Of a DNA stretch of 64,000 bases, positions 9,801-22,755 are shown in pieces. Source of the DNA: Opisthorchis felineus (Eukaryota > Platyhelminthes > Trematoda > Opisthorchiida > Opisthorchiidae); NCBI GenBank assembly GCA_004794785.1, contig SJOL01003040.1:1330526-1394525 (forward strand). Direction: 5' to 3'. How positions within the stretch are numbered: position 1 is the first letter of the stretch; each line of letters starts with the position of its first letter. The notes beneath the pieces are model-generated. The model worked only from the letters and a program-made list of their open reading frames with translations, ran no database searches and was not told the origin of the DNA. The translations under genes and the position numbers were made by a program.

Positions 9801-12800
9801 TGCAATAATAGACTGATCCATTTGTGCTTATTTCGAATTGTAGAATGGGAGACAATGTGAAAGTGTGTGCATGAAATTACTTGCATAATTAGAGCACGCG
9901 GAGCAGAAATCCAGGTGAGAGTGATAGATTACAGCAAGCTGTCTCTGGCATAAGCTTTCTCGAATACGTAGGGTCAAACGAAGAGCGCAACGAAAACCCC
10001 TGTCAATTTCAAGAACACTATGTTAACTGTGGAAGAGCATTTACTCACACTGGTCCACCTCTGAAATGTGAGTTGCAAACGGAAATGAATAATAAAATAT
10101 TGTTGTCACGTGACATTTCATGAGCATTAGATAGAAGTGCTAGCGAATAACATGATGTCAAACCCTCTGTGTTCAGATAAATCACTGGTGGGTAACTGAC
10201 GGTTTGCTATACACAGTGTGATAGAACGCTATAAAGTGATCGCCAACACATAAGACCCTCCAGAGGGAGGCAATCCCACCAAAGAATCACAAACTTGTAC
10301 TGTCAGCCCGAATTTAGCGCAGAATGCCTTCCAAAAATTACTGATCGGAAGCCAATTCGCATGACCCGGCAAAAACTTATACAGTCAACCGGTCAACTGC
10401 GAATTTTTGGATGAACATACTGTTTAGTTTTGTCCCCCCCCCTCACTAGGTTTATCGGTCAGTAAACAACTACTTTAGACTGGAAAATTAAAGTAAACGT
10501 GAAATCAATATGAATCGATAGACATTGCGAGTGGAGCGTCTGTTCAGATGCACACAAATAGGCTGTTTCGTAGTTCAAGTTCCAATGATTTGGTCGGCAA
10601 CAAAATCAAGATTCCATTTTCATTATCTGTTTGCTTACCTCAGATTTCTGTCAACAGCTGAGGCGCCTGCAGTTTGACGACTTGACCTCCCACAGTCTGC
10701 AGGAATCTCACGTTTGCGCTTACTTATGGTTCATGTTAAGCATTCGAACTGCCTAAGTTTCAAGGTTACCCCGTTAGCTAAGCTGGAAGAACGAAAGGGT
10801 GAACCAAACTCTAAACTAAAAAGACCCCGCTAAACAAGAGTAATAAGCGTACGATTTTACGCAGAATAAAGCATGAGAAAAAAGCCGCGTGACCATGTAG
10901 CGGTTGACAGGAATTGGTAATGGAATACACAAAAACATTTTAGGAAAAATTACACAGGTTTCCTTTGAAGGGGTCTTATCAAAGTGAGTAACCTTTGAAT
11001 TGAAAAAAATGGTTCTTACGAGGACGTGGATTCTAGACATGGCACTACAGGGAGATGAACCCGCAACATTCTAATGCAACCTCGAGTCCGTAGACCATAA
11101 CGGATGGTGATGAAATTTTGTGTGCAGCCTGCAAATATTTCAGAAAAAGCATTGTCTTCTTATTTCTGGAGTAAAGATGAAATTACTGGAATATTGTGCG
11201 CGGTCAGTAGTGGTCATATAGTCCTCTTACTAGCACCATGGCGACATTTTCCAAGTTAAAGTAGTAGAGATCTATGCAATGAGATTCGAGCTTCGTCAGC
11301 GTATACATCCGAACCGTGGTGTCTCTGGTTAACTCTGATGGCTTGTGATTTTGCCCGAGTAACTACGGAGGAGAACACTAAAGGACAGCATATAGACTGA
11401 ACTGTTAAGCGTGCTTTGTAATGGGTTGAATTTCCACCGTAAAAATCCACACCATCTGTTGTACTTTAGAAACTTGTCCAGAACCAACCACTAAATAAGA
11501 CCGTCAAATTAGGTCATTCACTACTTCTAAGTGCTTTTAATGTTTCCGACTTTCTGATCCTGCACAATCAAGGATACCAGTGCTCACACCCCGGAGCATC
11601 TTGTTATAAGTTTACCCTCTAATTTTACACATTCAGATGTTTTCTACACAACTGGTTCATATTTTTCACATGACTGTGACCCTGGTGTGTCTTAGAGTTT
11701 CTCAGGCTAAAATATGGCTTCTTGTGCACCAGCAGTTCATTCCACATACAATGGGTCAGTTCTCATCACATGATTTAATCAATTGGAAAAAGTTTGGAAC
11801 CGACTGAGAAGTCATCGTTACAGAAGGGCTTGGTAGCTGAAATACCCACTTACATGAAAGCCCATTAATCTACTCTAGTACAGCCGATAGTTTCCGTGGA
11901 CTTTGCAGGTTTTCTTTGTCACTTGCGTTTTAATTTTTATCTGAGTTATTCAGCTCGTCGCCCTCAAATTTCTCATTCGCGTGAAGAGAACTGTCTACAC
12001 TTACTGCCTAACGACAGTCTGTATGATATGCCAAAGTTGGTGTGTTGATCAGTCCTCACAGCCTGTGTAGCGGTAACGTGATTGAAAAATGGGGTGCATG
12101 TTTTCACTACTTTAGAATACAAATCCTGAACTCTCAAGAGGGTCTAGCTGACCTGATTTGTTCTCGAGTTCATACTTCTTTACTTTTTGGGTGGTGTTGC
12201 ATTCAGTGGTAGGGATTATTCAGTCCAGATTTGTAACTCAGAAGCAATAGTTCTCCTAGATTTCCTTGACGTGCGTATATAATTCATACTTAGGTAAAAT
12301 ATACCGCCATTTCTGTTTCTCCTCCCTCCCCCTAGTCAAGTCTTCATCGACAAAAACTGGGATCGGAAAATTCTCCTAAGGCAAGGCACCCAACTATCTT
12401 GGAATGACCAATGAATATAGTCTTCTTTTACACAAGTACCTCAACCCATTTTGAATAGCTACTTCAGCTGCGTGATTGATTTAAGATGCAAAACGTAACT
12501 TTGCTGTATTTTATTCTTCTTCAGATCTAATAATAAGATGTCGCAGCTGCATGCACGCTCTAACTGAAGACCACCACAGGCAAAAGCTTATCTTACATAT
12601 TTCGTATCTTGATTACCTAACTTGATGGGTGGTCTCCAATGATAACATGTGATTTGAGACCCAAACAACCTACTTACCTATGTACAGCAGACAAAGCTGA
12701 AAAGCCCAGTGGTTTCCGACGGCATTGTAATCCTTTGGTTGGTTACCTTCAACAAATCTGATTTAGTTAAACTGCGCCGTGGAACGCCTTTTTGAATGCG

Positions 12801-13430
12801 ACAAACTATCTACATTTTAACTTAGAGGAAGCGAATAATCGCATTTGGCGTGACGTGATTTCCCAGATAGCCGAAACACTATAACCAAACTATCAACAAG
12901 AAAACTAAGATGTCAGTGAAGGATTAGGCTCATCAGTAACTACAAGAAACCCGAGGACTAATAAGAGTAAATGAACCGCGTTGCAAGGTACACGTAATAA
13001 TTTGATGCTTGTTGGCAGAATCCCTTATAATAAACTCATAAACTGCAAAACTTGTCAAAGCTTCAGCATAAACAACCAAAGATTTTCACATGAAAAACAG
13101 AACGTCTCTGCGCAGAAGACTCTGTGTGGATGAGCTAGTGCTACGATAGTTGTGTAAGAGGGATTCTGTGAACTACCGATTGTTACCAAACTTTTCCGAA
13201 AACGCGCAATTTATATCAACTTTCCGGTTATTCAAAAGTATCCGGATAATACCAACCGTGTTCTAGAAATGCTAAGTTATGATCACAAATGGAAAAAGGA
13301 ATGCATACATTTTCTAACGTGGGCTGCACTCAATTGAAAAAGCCATCTAGCGCATGGAAAACTTCAAACACCTTAGACAATCAGCGAATGAGGCTGATTT
13401 CCCAAAACTAATTTTTTTAATAATATGTAT
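6900..13430. other. No gene recognised
   Basis: About 6.5 kb of unique-looking, moderately AT-rich sequence with only short scattered ORFs (under 101 codons). I saw no transposon protein motif, no long repeat and no convincing exon chain. A TGTTG-type microsatellite occurs at about 8728-8753. It may be intronic or intergenic. Confidence 0.5.
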
Positions 13431-13483
13431 TTATGCAGAAAGTTGGGCCACAGATTTACACACCGTCAGCCTGGTCATCGTCG

Positions 13484-13749
13484 TCATCGGTGCACCATCG
13501 TCCAGCATTTGCCACGTCTGTAACTGAAAACAGAAACAATCCACGCGGAACTGTAAATTTGGGGAAGTAAAAAATATTTCGAATTTTGGTACTGCCGACT
13601 GGTTAATGAGCTTTGCTAACATCCATCTGAAGGCGCAGAAGTTTATTACCTTCGCTGCTTCTGTGAATGGGTACCCAGATAGTGTTTTAGATTAGCAACA
13701 GATAAGTTGAACCTCACTGATGTGATATCCGATCGCCGAGTATCTGGTA
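13484..13749 (-). CDS. Candidate last two exons of an unidentified gene
   Basis: Exon 13749-13650 is bounded by acceptor CGTCCTACTTCAG and donor GCGAAG/GTAATAAA and has a single open frame, DTRRSDITSVRFNLSVANLK and then HYLGTHSQKQR. After a 126-nt intron with a strong acceptor (GATTGTTTCTGTTTTCAG) the phase-consistent frame is SYRRGKCWTMVHR followed by TGA at 13484. Other frames of the last exon are also open (one ends in an acidic DDDDDQADGV tail). An ATTAAA-type polyadenylation signal lies about 80 nt beyond. The family is not recognised. Confidence 0.4.
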
Positions 13750-14437
13750 CTGAAGTAGGACGATGGTCGTCACAGTTACTCCAAAAGAAACTATGAAACA
13801 AATTCGGCTATTTGAAGCTTCAACGCGCTAATCTAATTAGTTAAAAATGAACAAGCTATCGAAATTTATTGGGAACACCTTGAGAAATCACTTCCGGTTT
13901 CCCAATTTACCCGAAGGATAAATCAGTTGTTGCCTGCAGTTCACTCCGCCCAATCAAAAGCCTTATTCGTCATCACTTAGTTTTCAAATCCTGGTTTCCT
14001 CGGCAACCATACTGGCAAGCCTTTTGTGGGAGAAAAATGAAGTAATCTAAATCTTAGTTTGTTTTCTGGTATAAAATATCATGCCACATCGAAGACTTTG
14101 CCCTGTATCGTTGGCCATTGTTTACTTCGGAGAGCAACAAAACTCCAGCGATATTATCTTCCATTTAAACAAGAAAAAAATCTGTGTTCCGCAATTTAAA
14201 ACACCGAAAAAATCCGATACTGATGCTGATACTGCTAATCAACACTTCCTACCTTACTGAGTGACAAAATGGACACACCACCGCCTAGCCAAGTCACATT
14301 ATTTCATCTAAAAATACCCACCTACTTAGTGAACGTTGAATGGCTCATTCAAAAAACCTTTATAAATGAGGACGATGTGAAAGCTTATGTTGGATGATTT
14401 TTCCGAGAACGATCTCCATTGCAAAATCTGGCTCATA

Positions 14438-14713
14438 TCAACCCCGCACACGAATTTCACTGTACGTTTGTGCAGTCATTTGACTCAGAACTGAACGTTT
14501 TAGCCTGAAACGTGCACTCGTTTTACTAGTGTCTCGTACAGGGGAACATTCCTCCCGTGTCGCTGTTTTCCCTGCTTGTTCTGATCCCCATTCGTGTGAG
14601 CTGCTAGGGGCATAGCACCAGGTGATACTCTTCTGAACGTCTTCAAAAACATCACAAATTTTTATGTCAGTCGGAAAACGCGCACCAACATTTGAACCAA
14701 GCTGCCTACTGAA
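14438..14713 (-). CDS. Candidate terminal exon, 91 aa
   Basis: The acceptor TGATGTTTGTTCCAG opens a phase-0 frame, FSRQLGSNVGARFPTDIKIC..., that runs 91 codons to TGA at 14438. The peptide is Ser/Thr- and charge-rich with three cysteines and no recognised motif. Only one splice site supports it, so chance is not excluded. Confidence 0.3.
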   Translation of the reverse strand, partial: FSRQLGSNVGARFPTDIKICDVFEDVQKSITWCYAPSSSHEWGSEQAGKTATREECSPVRDTSKTSARFRLKRSVLSQMTAQTYSEIRVRG

Positions 14714-14749
14714 CTGGAACAAACATCAAATTGTAGAAAGGCTCAGGTC

Positions 14750-16330
14750 CTTCGTGATTAATTTTTCATCACGGTTCCAAAGGTTTTGACAGGTTAAGCA
14801 TACTTTTCAAAATTGTGCACCATTCATATAACCCTAACCCTTAGGATTTGATTATGTTTGTGAACAGTGAAGCTGGTTCTCCATGAAGAAGTGTTTAAGA
14901 AGATATTACTTTACCAGCTTCAGAGCAAAGTTTCGTTATTGTCATTAGACAAGGTAGGTGCTATATCAATCCCACCACTTCTATCCTGATTCAGATTGAA
15001 GCCAGTTGATCCGCTCCGATAGTATCACTTGTCCACGAGGGTACTATACTTGATAGTGAAGCGCCGCTTGTCACATGAGCTCACTGCCTCTCACGTTTAT
15101 TGATCGAATATATAGCTCGTCCATCAGGTCCTGGATTACTTCTACGAATCGACGTTTCAACGTCAAAAATCACAAGCAATTTCGTTCTGAATATTCTGTG
15201 ATTGACAATTATCCAATAAAATTCAATTGGCGTCACTTTGCAAGATTCTAGTTGAAAATATAGTGCTACATCGTCAACCAAGGAGATGTAAGATCACAAA
15301 TTCACCGGAGCCAACAGGGGAGGAAAATTTTTATTCATCTAGCTCAGGTAGACGAACTTGTGAATCACACTAATGAGACGGTCAGCATCAGGAGCTTCGA
15401 GGTCCACTAGGCTCAGTATTTTAATTAAACCCTTCAAATGTAAGGCGTGATTTAGGAATAGGTATGTGGTTGAAACATGCAACTTTCGTGTCAACACACT
15501 AATCTAGTGGGTGTCACATCCATGAAGAGTAGGTTGAATCACAACATCGGCGAGAATTCAAATGGCATGAGAGACCTCGCATAGACCTACGGGACACGAC
15601 ATACAAAAGCTACTTAAATGGACTTTTGCTTATCACAAGAGAAGTATTTGGACTGCGTTAGTGGCAAGCTCTTCCATGAAAATGCAGGTTCTATTGTTTG
15701 CACAGAGCAACGCAAGAGACCACCCGAAGGGGGCCTTTTCTGGCAGCTGGTGTACTTGATGAAGCATGAGTCAGCTAAAAGTGAGAAGGGAAAGCAGACA
15801 ACCCCAAAAATAACATAGGAGGCTTTTTTGCATACAATCTACCTTTGACAGTTGTTTATCATTCAAAGCACATTAGAAGAAACTACAAATAAAGCGCTTT
15901 TGGGTCGTGTTGCAATTTGCATTAAGGCTGTAACAGGAAGCATTTACGAGTCAGTATCTTTCAGATACACAGTAAACCTGACCTGATCTGCCCAGACACT
16001 CAAAGTAGAATCTCATGTTTAAACATCCGGTCGCCCGAAAATGCGATCGACACCATAAATGCGATATTGATAGTATCAACTATAGGAACCAAACTATTTC
16101 TTACAGCGAAGGCACTGAAAGCAAAGCTGTGCAGGTTCACCCGTTAATTATTAGTGTTTAATGCCGTCAGAATGAATGTGAACTTGGTGGCGGTGTGACG
16201 GGTTGTGTGTCTCCGCGACCGATTGAGTTATACTGGAAGGGGGTGCTTCCGACAATAACATGTTGATCAGTGGTTTGAGGTCTAACCAAAACAGTGTCCA
16301 CGTCCTTCAGGTTGGCGGTTGGAATCATTG
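14750..16330. other. No gene recognised
   Basis: Short unrelated ORFs only, the longest 66 codons at 15618 (+) and 15281 (-). No repeat or exon chain was identified. Confidence 0.45.
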
Positions 16331-16334
16331 TGGC

Positions 16335-17955
16335 GACTTGTTCTATAGAAAAATACCTCGACCGTTGGGCCGAATACTTCGAACAACATTTATCGTAGCA
16401 AACATCTGCTACTCATCTGGAGCCTACAACTGACGTAGAACCCTAGAAGGTGAACGTGGAACTTCCTAAGGCCTTAGAGGCTTATGGCTGCATATTATTT
16501 TTCCAAACAGCCACCGAGCTCTTCAAAGATGGGAGTGAAGACAACAGTCAACATATGTCTGGTCGGTTTACCTGCAACTGGGAATAGAAGACTGTCCCAG
16601 ACAACGGGGGGAAAATTGGTGGTAGTGTCCAATTTCAATAAAAGGGGCTCGTAGGGAAGGTGGCTACCACAGGGGGTTCAGCTTGATGCCGGTCATAACG
16701 AGACCCTTGGCGTCAATTCTCCTTCGTCATCTTATGGTGAAACAGTGACTCGAGAGCAGTAAGCGGAATTCCGACCTGGTAGGGGATGTGTTGACCAAAT
16801 CTTCGCACTCCGTCGGGCACTAGAACAACGCCATACGTACAAACGACCCAAAATTTTAGTAGTCCTGGATTCCCAAGACGCTTTCGACTCAGGTAACCAG
16901 TCTGTTCTCCTTGACACGCTTCCACATCACAGAAAGCCCCGGAAGGTTATGAACACAACAATTTCTTCGTATTCTCAGACGTTCGGGAGTGTGTGAGTAA
17001 ACAGGGAGCTCTCAGAATGATTCCGTACACAAAATGGTGTACGTCAGGGGCACCCATTCTCTCCATTCTTTTTATAATTTGCACCCACAAAGTGCAAGGT
17101 CGTGCTCGTGGACATGCAGTCACTGAACACGCCACTTGCAACCCAAGGAGAGACACTCGAAATTGTGGAGCGTTTTACGCATCATCGAAGTTGTAATAAC
17201 CCCGATTCCACAGTTTCAGGTGAGGTCAGTGCTCGAATCTGCCAGACTCGAGCACGTTTGTTAATTTAGGACACCTATGGTGTCAAAGTGGTATATCCCA
17301 GAATCTCATTAGACGTGTGTATCAGGCTACAGTACAGGCTGGTTTGGTGTTCGGCTGAGAGACTTGGTCTGTTCGGACAGCGGAACTGACACGTCTTCAG
17401 GTCTTCGACCGCAGTATGGGTTGGTATCGGCGAATCCTTAATGAGGCGTTTAGAAAGCGACTGTTCGGCTGCGCAACGGGGACTTCCTTTGAAGAGTATG
17501 TTCAGCACCAGGAGCTGCGTTAGTTAGGTCATGTATTGCGCATGCCGAATCATCGCTTGCAAAGTGTGCTGTTTTCGGTGCCCGATTCGGAGTATCGGAA
17601 GCAGGGAGGTGGCCAACAATTGGGCTGGCAGAGGGGTATGAAAGCGATTACGAAACGTTTGGGAGCTGTCTGGGCGGTTTGCCCTGCAGGATGGAGACCG
17701 CGTGATCCTTACTACGCCTGGTTGGAGATACATCAGGATATGGTTGCTAATCGATATTACTGGCGTTCTTGTTGTCAGTTTCTATCCAGATTGCCCGAAT
17801 GAGTGTTTGGAGGTGCAGACACCTCGGAATGATTGTGGTAGGCTGGCACCGGGTCCCTTCCCGTCCACTTTTATGCTTTTCTTCACAATAAGACTTTTAG
17901 ATAAATCATGGTTGTATGGCAGTGAAGCCTCGGTGTTGAACACTGATGTCAATCT
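16335..17955 (+). mobile_element. RTE-type non-LTR retrotransposon copy A, 5'-truncated and broken
   Basis: Translated in shifting frames this reads along an RTE reverse transcriptase: LDRWAEYFEQH, ELFKDGSEDNSQ, FRPGRGCVDQIFALRRALEQ, motif A ILVVLDSQDAFDS, VRQGHPFSPFF, then FAPTKCKVVLVDMQSLNTPL and the C-terminal region with HRLQSVLFSVP and WRSCCQFLSRLPE. The block with motif C (YADD) is deleted between SPFF and FAPTKC at about 17073. A TAA interrupts the frame just before FRPGRGC at 16769, a TAG follows VQHQELR at about 17522, and there are several frameshifts. The 3' end runs into a TGA-repeat tail. The 5' endonuclease half is absent, as is usual for truncated target-primed insertions. Confidence 0.88.
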
Positions 17956-18006
17956 GTCCATGATGATGATAATGATGTTGATGATGATGATGATGAGGAT
18001 GACGAT
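17956..18006 (+). repeat. TGA/ATG-repeat 3' tail of RTE copy A
   Basis: Imperfect (TGATGA)n immediately after the conserved 3' end GGTGTTGAACACTGAT. Short tandem-repeat tails rather than poly(A) are typical of the RTE clade. Confidence 0.8.
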
Positions 18007-18355
18007 GAATACCCGGCATTTGGCATGCTGAACAAGAACAACCAACCACAATGCATCAGTCTTATTTGAAGCATGGCTATATGTCATTTCTTGTGGTCCT
18101 CCGCTCTTACGGTCCTCGGCATGCATCCCAGTACCAGTCCTGCGCTAACGACCGAGGCCAGGAAGATGTGGCGCAGTATGGAGTAAGCCACTCATCAGAT
18201 ATACAGCCACTGGCTTATATTTATTTCATTTTATTGCGCGTGTCCATCAACTGTACCGCCTCAATCAGTCTACTGATATCTCTTCTGACATGTGTATCTA
18301 CACGCGGGCATTCTGCCTGGCACAACTAAGTTCATTCAGACAGCGAATGATGGAG

Positions 18356-19933
18356 AAAAACGCTCGTGATAAACCAACGACTGGTTACACACCTGAAGGC
18401 AAACCGTTTGGCCTTTTCGAGAAACTCAAACCCACACGGTGAAAAACAACTCATCTATATGGCTTACCCAAAGTCCATAAACCCAGCCGCACACTGAGGC
18501 CGATCCTAGATCTGCACAACTCGCCTTGTCACGAAATCGCACAATGGCTATTCTAAACGCTGGAGCTAATACGCCAACAAATATGTTCATTTGGGCGATA
18601 CATTTTGATTCGTGGATGCAGTAGAGGGCCCTAAACTGAAAGATTCATACGTGCATTCATTTGATAGGACTTGACTGTTTACCAACGTCCGTGTAACTGA
18701 AACTCAACTCTCTATGTAAGAAGATTGAACCAAACAACTTTCAGGTACCGATTGCAGTCAACGAATTGTGAGAGCTCCTGTTGCGATTCACAGTAAATGT
18801 ACACCTATCGTTCAGTGGCACGCTCCACCGTGGCTTACCACTTGGACCAATGCCATCCGACGTTTTCATGAGCAAAATTGAAAATAGTCCTTTAAAAGCT
18901 AGCATACGGAATACACAGTACTACTGCGGTTTCAAACAATGAAACCGAGATGGACTTGTTCCAACGAGAGTTCAGTACGGTCCACACCGCCATCCTATTC
19001 AACTAGGAAGGCGAAACCGATAGCTTCTTTTACCTCCCACATGTTGGCGTTGAACGACGACACCATAGTTCACTGAGGTAATCGGTGTACCGAAAGCCTA
19101 CGTGGTTTGGGCAGTACACCAACTTTAGTAGCTTCGTTCCACTAAAGCAGAAAAGTATTCTGATCCACAACCTTACTAACAGAGCGAGAACACTATGCTC
19201 TGATGGTGCGCTAGTACAAGAAAACCTAACCCTTACCAAGGTTCTAAGAAACAAAGACTTCCCCGAAAAATTTTTTGTAAAACATTTCAAGAGGGAAGAA
19301 GCCAATAATGCTACCATCATGTTTGAAAGAAAAGCCGTTTACATTAGCCTTCCGTCTAAGGCCGGTATGCCGCCCGACCTATTGAGCAAAAGGCTTTATA
19401 CCAGTTTGAACAAAGTTCTCCCGGCCACAACACTCCGAACCTGGTTCACAAGCTATCGTCTGTGTTCCTTTAGTCTCAAAGATGGAGTGTTTGCCCGTGC
19501 CCAAAATATGTTAGTATACTCACTCTCTTGCTGCTGTTCAGCGGAATACATTGGACGCATGACCAGGTAACTCACCCAAGGAATGATGGAACAAAACCCA
19601 CCCTGGCTAACTCCTGCGACTAGGAGGACGATAAACAGCTTAGTTTTTCAGCAGCCAGCAGGCAAGGCGCAGACAAGCGTGATACCCAGCCAAAGTTTCC
19701 GTATTGTTTACAGGTTACCTGCTAATCAACCCAAATCAGTACAGCACCGCACAATCACAGTGACTGAAGCTACTGTCATACGACATCGCGACCCGATCCT
19801 TTGTCGGCGAAAACGTTTTGTTGGAGTATTGGACTCGCCATGCTCTAGCTCGCATCCACCCACCCATACATCCTGTGCTGAACACCACCACAGCACTGCC
19901 TGCAATGACAAACTCAAGTTATCCAATTGGTGA
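18356..19933 (+). mobile_element. Penelope-like element 1, RT plus GIY-YIG, inactivated
   Basis: Degraded RT frames include THLYGLPKVHKPSRTLRPIL, RSTVAYHLDQCHPTFS (decayed 'GVAMGSPLGP' region) and ETEMDLFQREFSTVHTAIL. The conserved YVDD segment is replaced by YYCGFKQ and stop. From 19085 the frame is open: VYRKPTWFGQYTNFSSFVPL, then a linker and the GIY-YIG endonuclease start CCSAEYIGRMTR at the end of the 161-codon ORF. One TAA at 19568 interrupts the frame, which then continues in the same register through NPPWLTPATRRTINSL and PSQSFRIVYRLPANQPKS to 19930. Order and motifs are those of Penelope-like elements. The 5' boundary is unclear; about 350 bp separate it from RTE copy A. Confidence 0.85.
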
Positions 19934-19939
19934 CTTGAA

Positions 19940-20980
19940 CTAGTTGTTCCTTGTTATGTAAACGGTGCCGTCTCTCAGTCAGCTTCCTGTTTCATGTACA
20001 GCATGCTCATTAAAATATGTTAAAAACTGCTGTTAAAAACAGCCTTTGCAACTGTATGACTTGGAAAGACCTTGCAGAAAACATGTTCGTCAACCCATCT
20101 TTGTTCTAATTCAACTTATTCGCTGTTACAGACATCAGTTCATACAATTCTTACATAATTATGTAGGAAATGTCTTTACTATCCCCAATAGCACCGCTTG
20201 CGCAAGGATCGCCAACCTCAGGGTGAGTGAGTCTCTTTTGATGTCCCTTTAGTAACACTATTCACTGCCCATTCTAAAGAACCACACTACAGCAGTGGAT
20301 ACCTACGGCCGTGCTCCTTAAGAAGACTGATCAACGACGGGATGTCTGAAAGATCAGGGGTTACGAATTGTTCATGCGAATAAAGGAAAAGTAATCAGCG
20401 CTTTGGAAATACCTCTTCAAGGCGAAAATTTACTCGAAGGCATTTGAAACAAAAAATCCGTCACGTATTTTTTCACGCAGGCAACTAGCTTTCACAGTTG
20501 ATACAGCAAAATATACCTTTTCATCAGACATTTAAATAAATAGTTGTTACCTCCAATTCGCCGCATAACACGCATAATTACAACAGAATTAGTCAAAGTT
20601 GCTTTCAAAACCGGTGAACATTATCTCAACAATAACTTTCACACGTTTAGTCCGCAATAGCGAACAGAAGCTGCAATACTGGCCATCCAATCCTCCACAC
20701 TAATAGCTTGTAACATTGCAGATATTACACATTCAGCAAAAAATAGCCCCACTTAATGAGGCATCTCTTTCCCCACTGTCAGTTTGGGTGGTTTGCACTG
20801 TATGCAGCTTTCCACACTTGTCGGCCGACAACCACGAGAAAATGAAAAAATATTTTGCGGTACTCTGCAGTGCGTCGAAAAATCAGCTGGCAACCGAGAG
20901 CAGGTAACAATTACTTCTCTTACCAAATATCAGTTTTCAGCCAGCTGGAAAACGTTTGGAACCGATTGACAAATCACCAA
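19940..20980. other. No gene recognised between the two Penelope-like elements
   Basis: AT-rich sequence with short ORFs (61-68 codons). It could include the 3' untranslated part or terminal repeat of Penelope-like element 1, but no matching repeat was seen in the window. Confidence 0.4.
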
Positions 20981-20983
20981 TTC

Positions 20984-21324
20984 CTGGGAAACAGTCGGTA
21001 GATTTGTCTTTCGGCAACGTTTCGCTTTTGACATGAAAAAGCTTCGTCAGGCTAAGGGACCAGGTTACCAGGTTAATCGAGACATAAGGTGGAAAGAGAA
21101 CCAATCAGATAAGTCAGCCTAAATCGGTGTTAGGTGCCTTTCAAGGGATTTTGTTTGTTAGGATGTGTCAACAAGTGTTACGACCGATTAGGAAACCTAC
21201 ACGGATTCGGGTCCAGCTGGGGGTCTAGATCTTCCAGTTCGGTTCGGATCCCTCTTAAATATCGTTTACACTTTTTGTCCGTCTGTGTGACTGAGATAGT
21301 GTTTCGATAGTTGTGTATGGGAGA
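20984..21324. repeat. Left inverted terminal repeat of Penelope-like element 2
   Basis: About 340 bp that is the reverse complement of 22756-23096 with only scattered mismatches; both share, for example, GGATCCCTCTTAAATATCG and its complement. Penelope-like elements carry LTR-like repeats (pLTRs) that can be direct or inverted, so this is read as a pLTR. Confidence 0.85.
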
Positions 21325-22600
21325 CCAATAATGCACCGTATAGATTCACCACCACATGAGGTGGCCAGGTTCTTAGCTAGTATACTAAAACCACTCACTG
21401 GGAAATCAAACGTCTACATCAGGAATTCATACGACCATACCAATAAAGTCGCAGGAATTTCTTTAAAGATGGACGAAGTCCTCACGAGTCTTGGCGTCAT
21501 CTCAATGTACATACATCCCCAGGGATAATGCACTGGGGATACTGAAACTTGTTGTTGGCAGACACGACAATTATGGAACTGACACAGCTCTGGGTGGATG
21601 AAGTAGCTGATGGCGTAAGAGCTAATCTTCACGAGTTTGTTTTTGACGCAGCTGCAAACTCATAAGAACAAGGTCTTGCAGTGCGATCTCCAGTAACCCC
21701 AGTGTTAGCTAATATTTATATGGGGGACTTCATACAAACGGCCTTGGCTGGATATCATCGTCCGCCGAGAATTTTTTGACGTTATGTTGACGATAACTTT
21801 GTTGTGATCAAAAGTGCTGAGGTCAAAAATGTCCACGACTATCTCAGTAGTCTGAAACCTCACAAGTTTACTAAGAAGATAGAGTCCGCCTCTGGCACAT
21901 TACCCTTTCTGGGCTGCATGACGCGTGAGAGTGGCAGAAAGTGGAAAACTACTTACCAGAAACCAACAGACGGAGACAGCTGTAGACCACTTATCAACAC
22001 ATTCAAGGTCCACGTACGCTGGCATTGTCTAACTAATATTTAGTCGAGTTAGAGCGCTGTGCACAGAACAGGCGAGCAAACAGTAGCTCAAACCGAGGTT
22101 GCCAGCGGACTTCATGAAATAGGATACCAGTGAATATGATTGCATCCGGTATCAAGACCCATTTAGGAACAAATTGGCATAGCGGTCATTCCATATAAAA
22201 CAGGAAAATCTGAGAATATTCAAAGTGCTCAACATAGCCAACATTTGGCTAGGGTTCCAGAAGGGAGAAACTTTACGTTCAGTTGTGGTGCGGTTGAAGC
22301 ATCTCCTCCCGGCTGAAAGGACTACGGACTGCTAGCATAAAATTAAATGCAAAGACTACACCAATGTTCACATAGACCAAACAGACAGGTAACTGCATAC
22401 CATAATTGATGAGCATAAGAGAAGGACAAACAAACCTCCAAAGTGTGCACGAATACCCATTGCTAGGCAAAGACTCGGTGATGGTGAGATATTCGTTAGA
22501 TAAGACATAAAACAGATTTAAAGAATACAGAAGTCGGTGACTGCGGTTCACATGACAGCGGCTGATACCCGAGGAAGCGTAAATTACGAAGCATCATAGG
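21325..22600 (+). mobile_element. Penelope-like element 2, RT with YVDD and GIY-YIG remnants
   Basis: The 5' part encodes an RT N-terminal region (SPPHEVARFLASILKPLTGK). Further on lie AVRSPVTPVLANIYMGDFIQ and RYVDDNFVVIKSAEVKN, the motif C block, preceded by an in-frame TGA (PRIF*RYVDD) at about 21777. It continues TLPFLGCMTRESG to 22041. After further breaks a GIY-YIG-type segment appears: NVHIDQTDR, stop, LHTIIDEHKRRTNKPPKC. The element is short, stop-laden and lacks a clean full RT, but keeps its catalytic YVDD. It sits exactly between the two inverted repeats. A decayed hammerhead-like hairpin (CCGAGGAAGCGTAAATTACGAAGC) spans 22568-22591. Confidence 0.82.
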
Positions 22601-22755
22601 GTAAATGGAATCGAGGGTGTGACACTGGCAAGCTCATGGAGGGTGGTCTTAGATAAGCCGTGTTGACAGGTGACGGTATGTAATTGTCAAAGCACGCAGA
22701 ATCATCAGCAAAAGGGGGTTAGAAATGTCAAGTGGACCAAAGTTTGCAGATTTCC

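Noticed and set aside
17782..18126. ORFs of 109 and 114 codons over the TGA-repeat tail
   Set aside because: Poly-Met/Ile stretches come from the trinucleotide tail of RTE copy A; this is not a gene.
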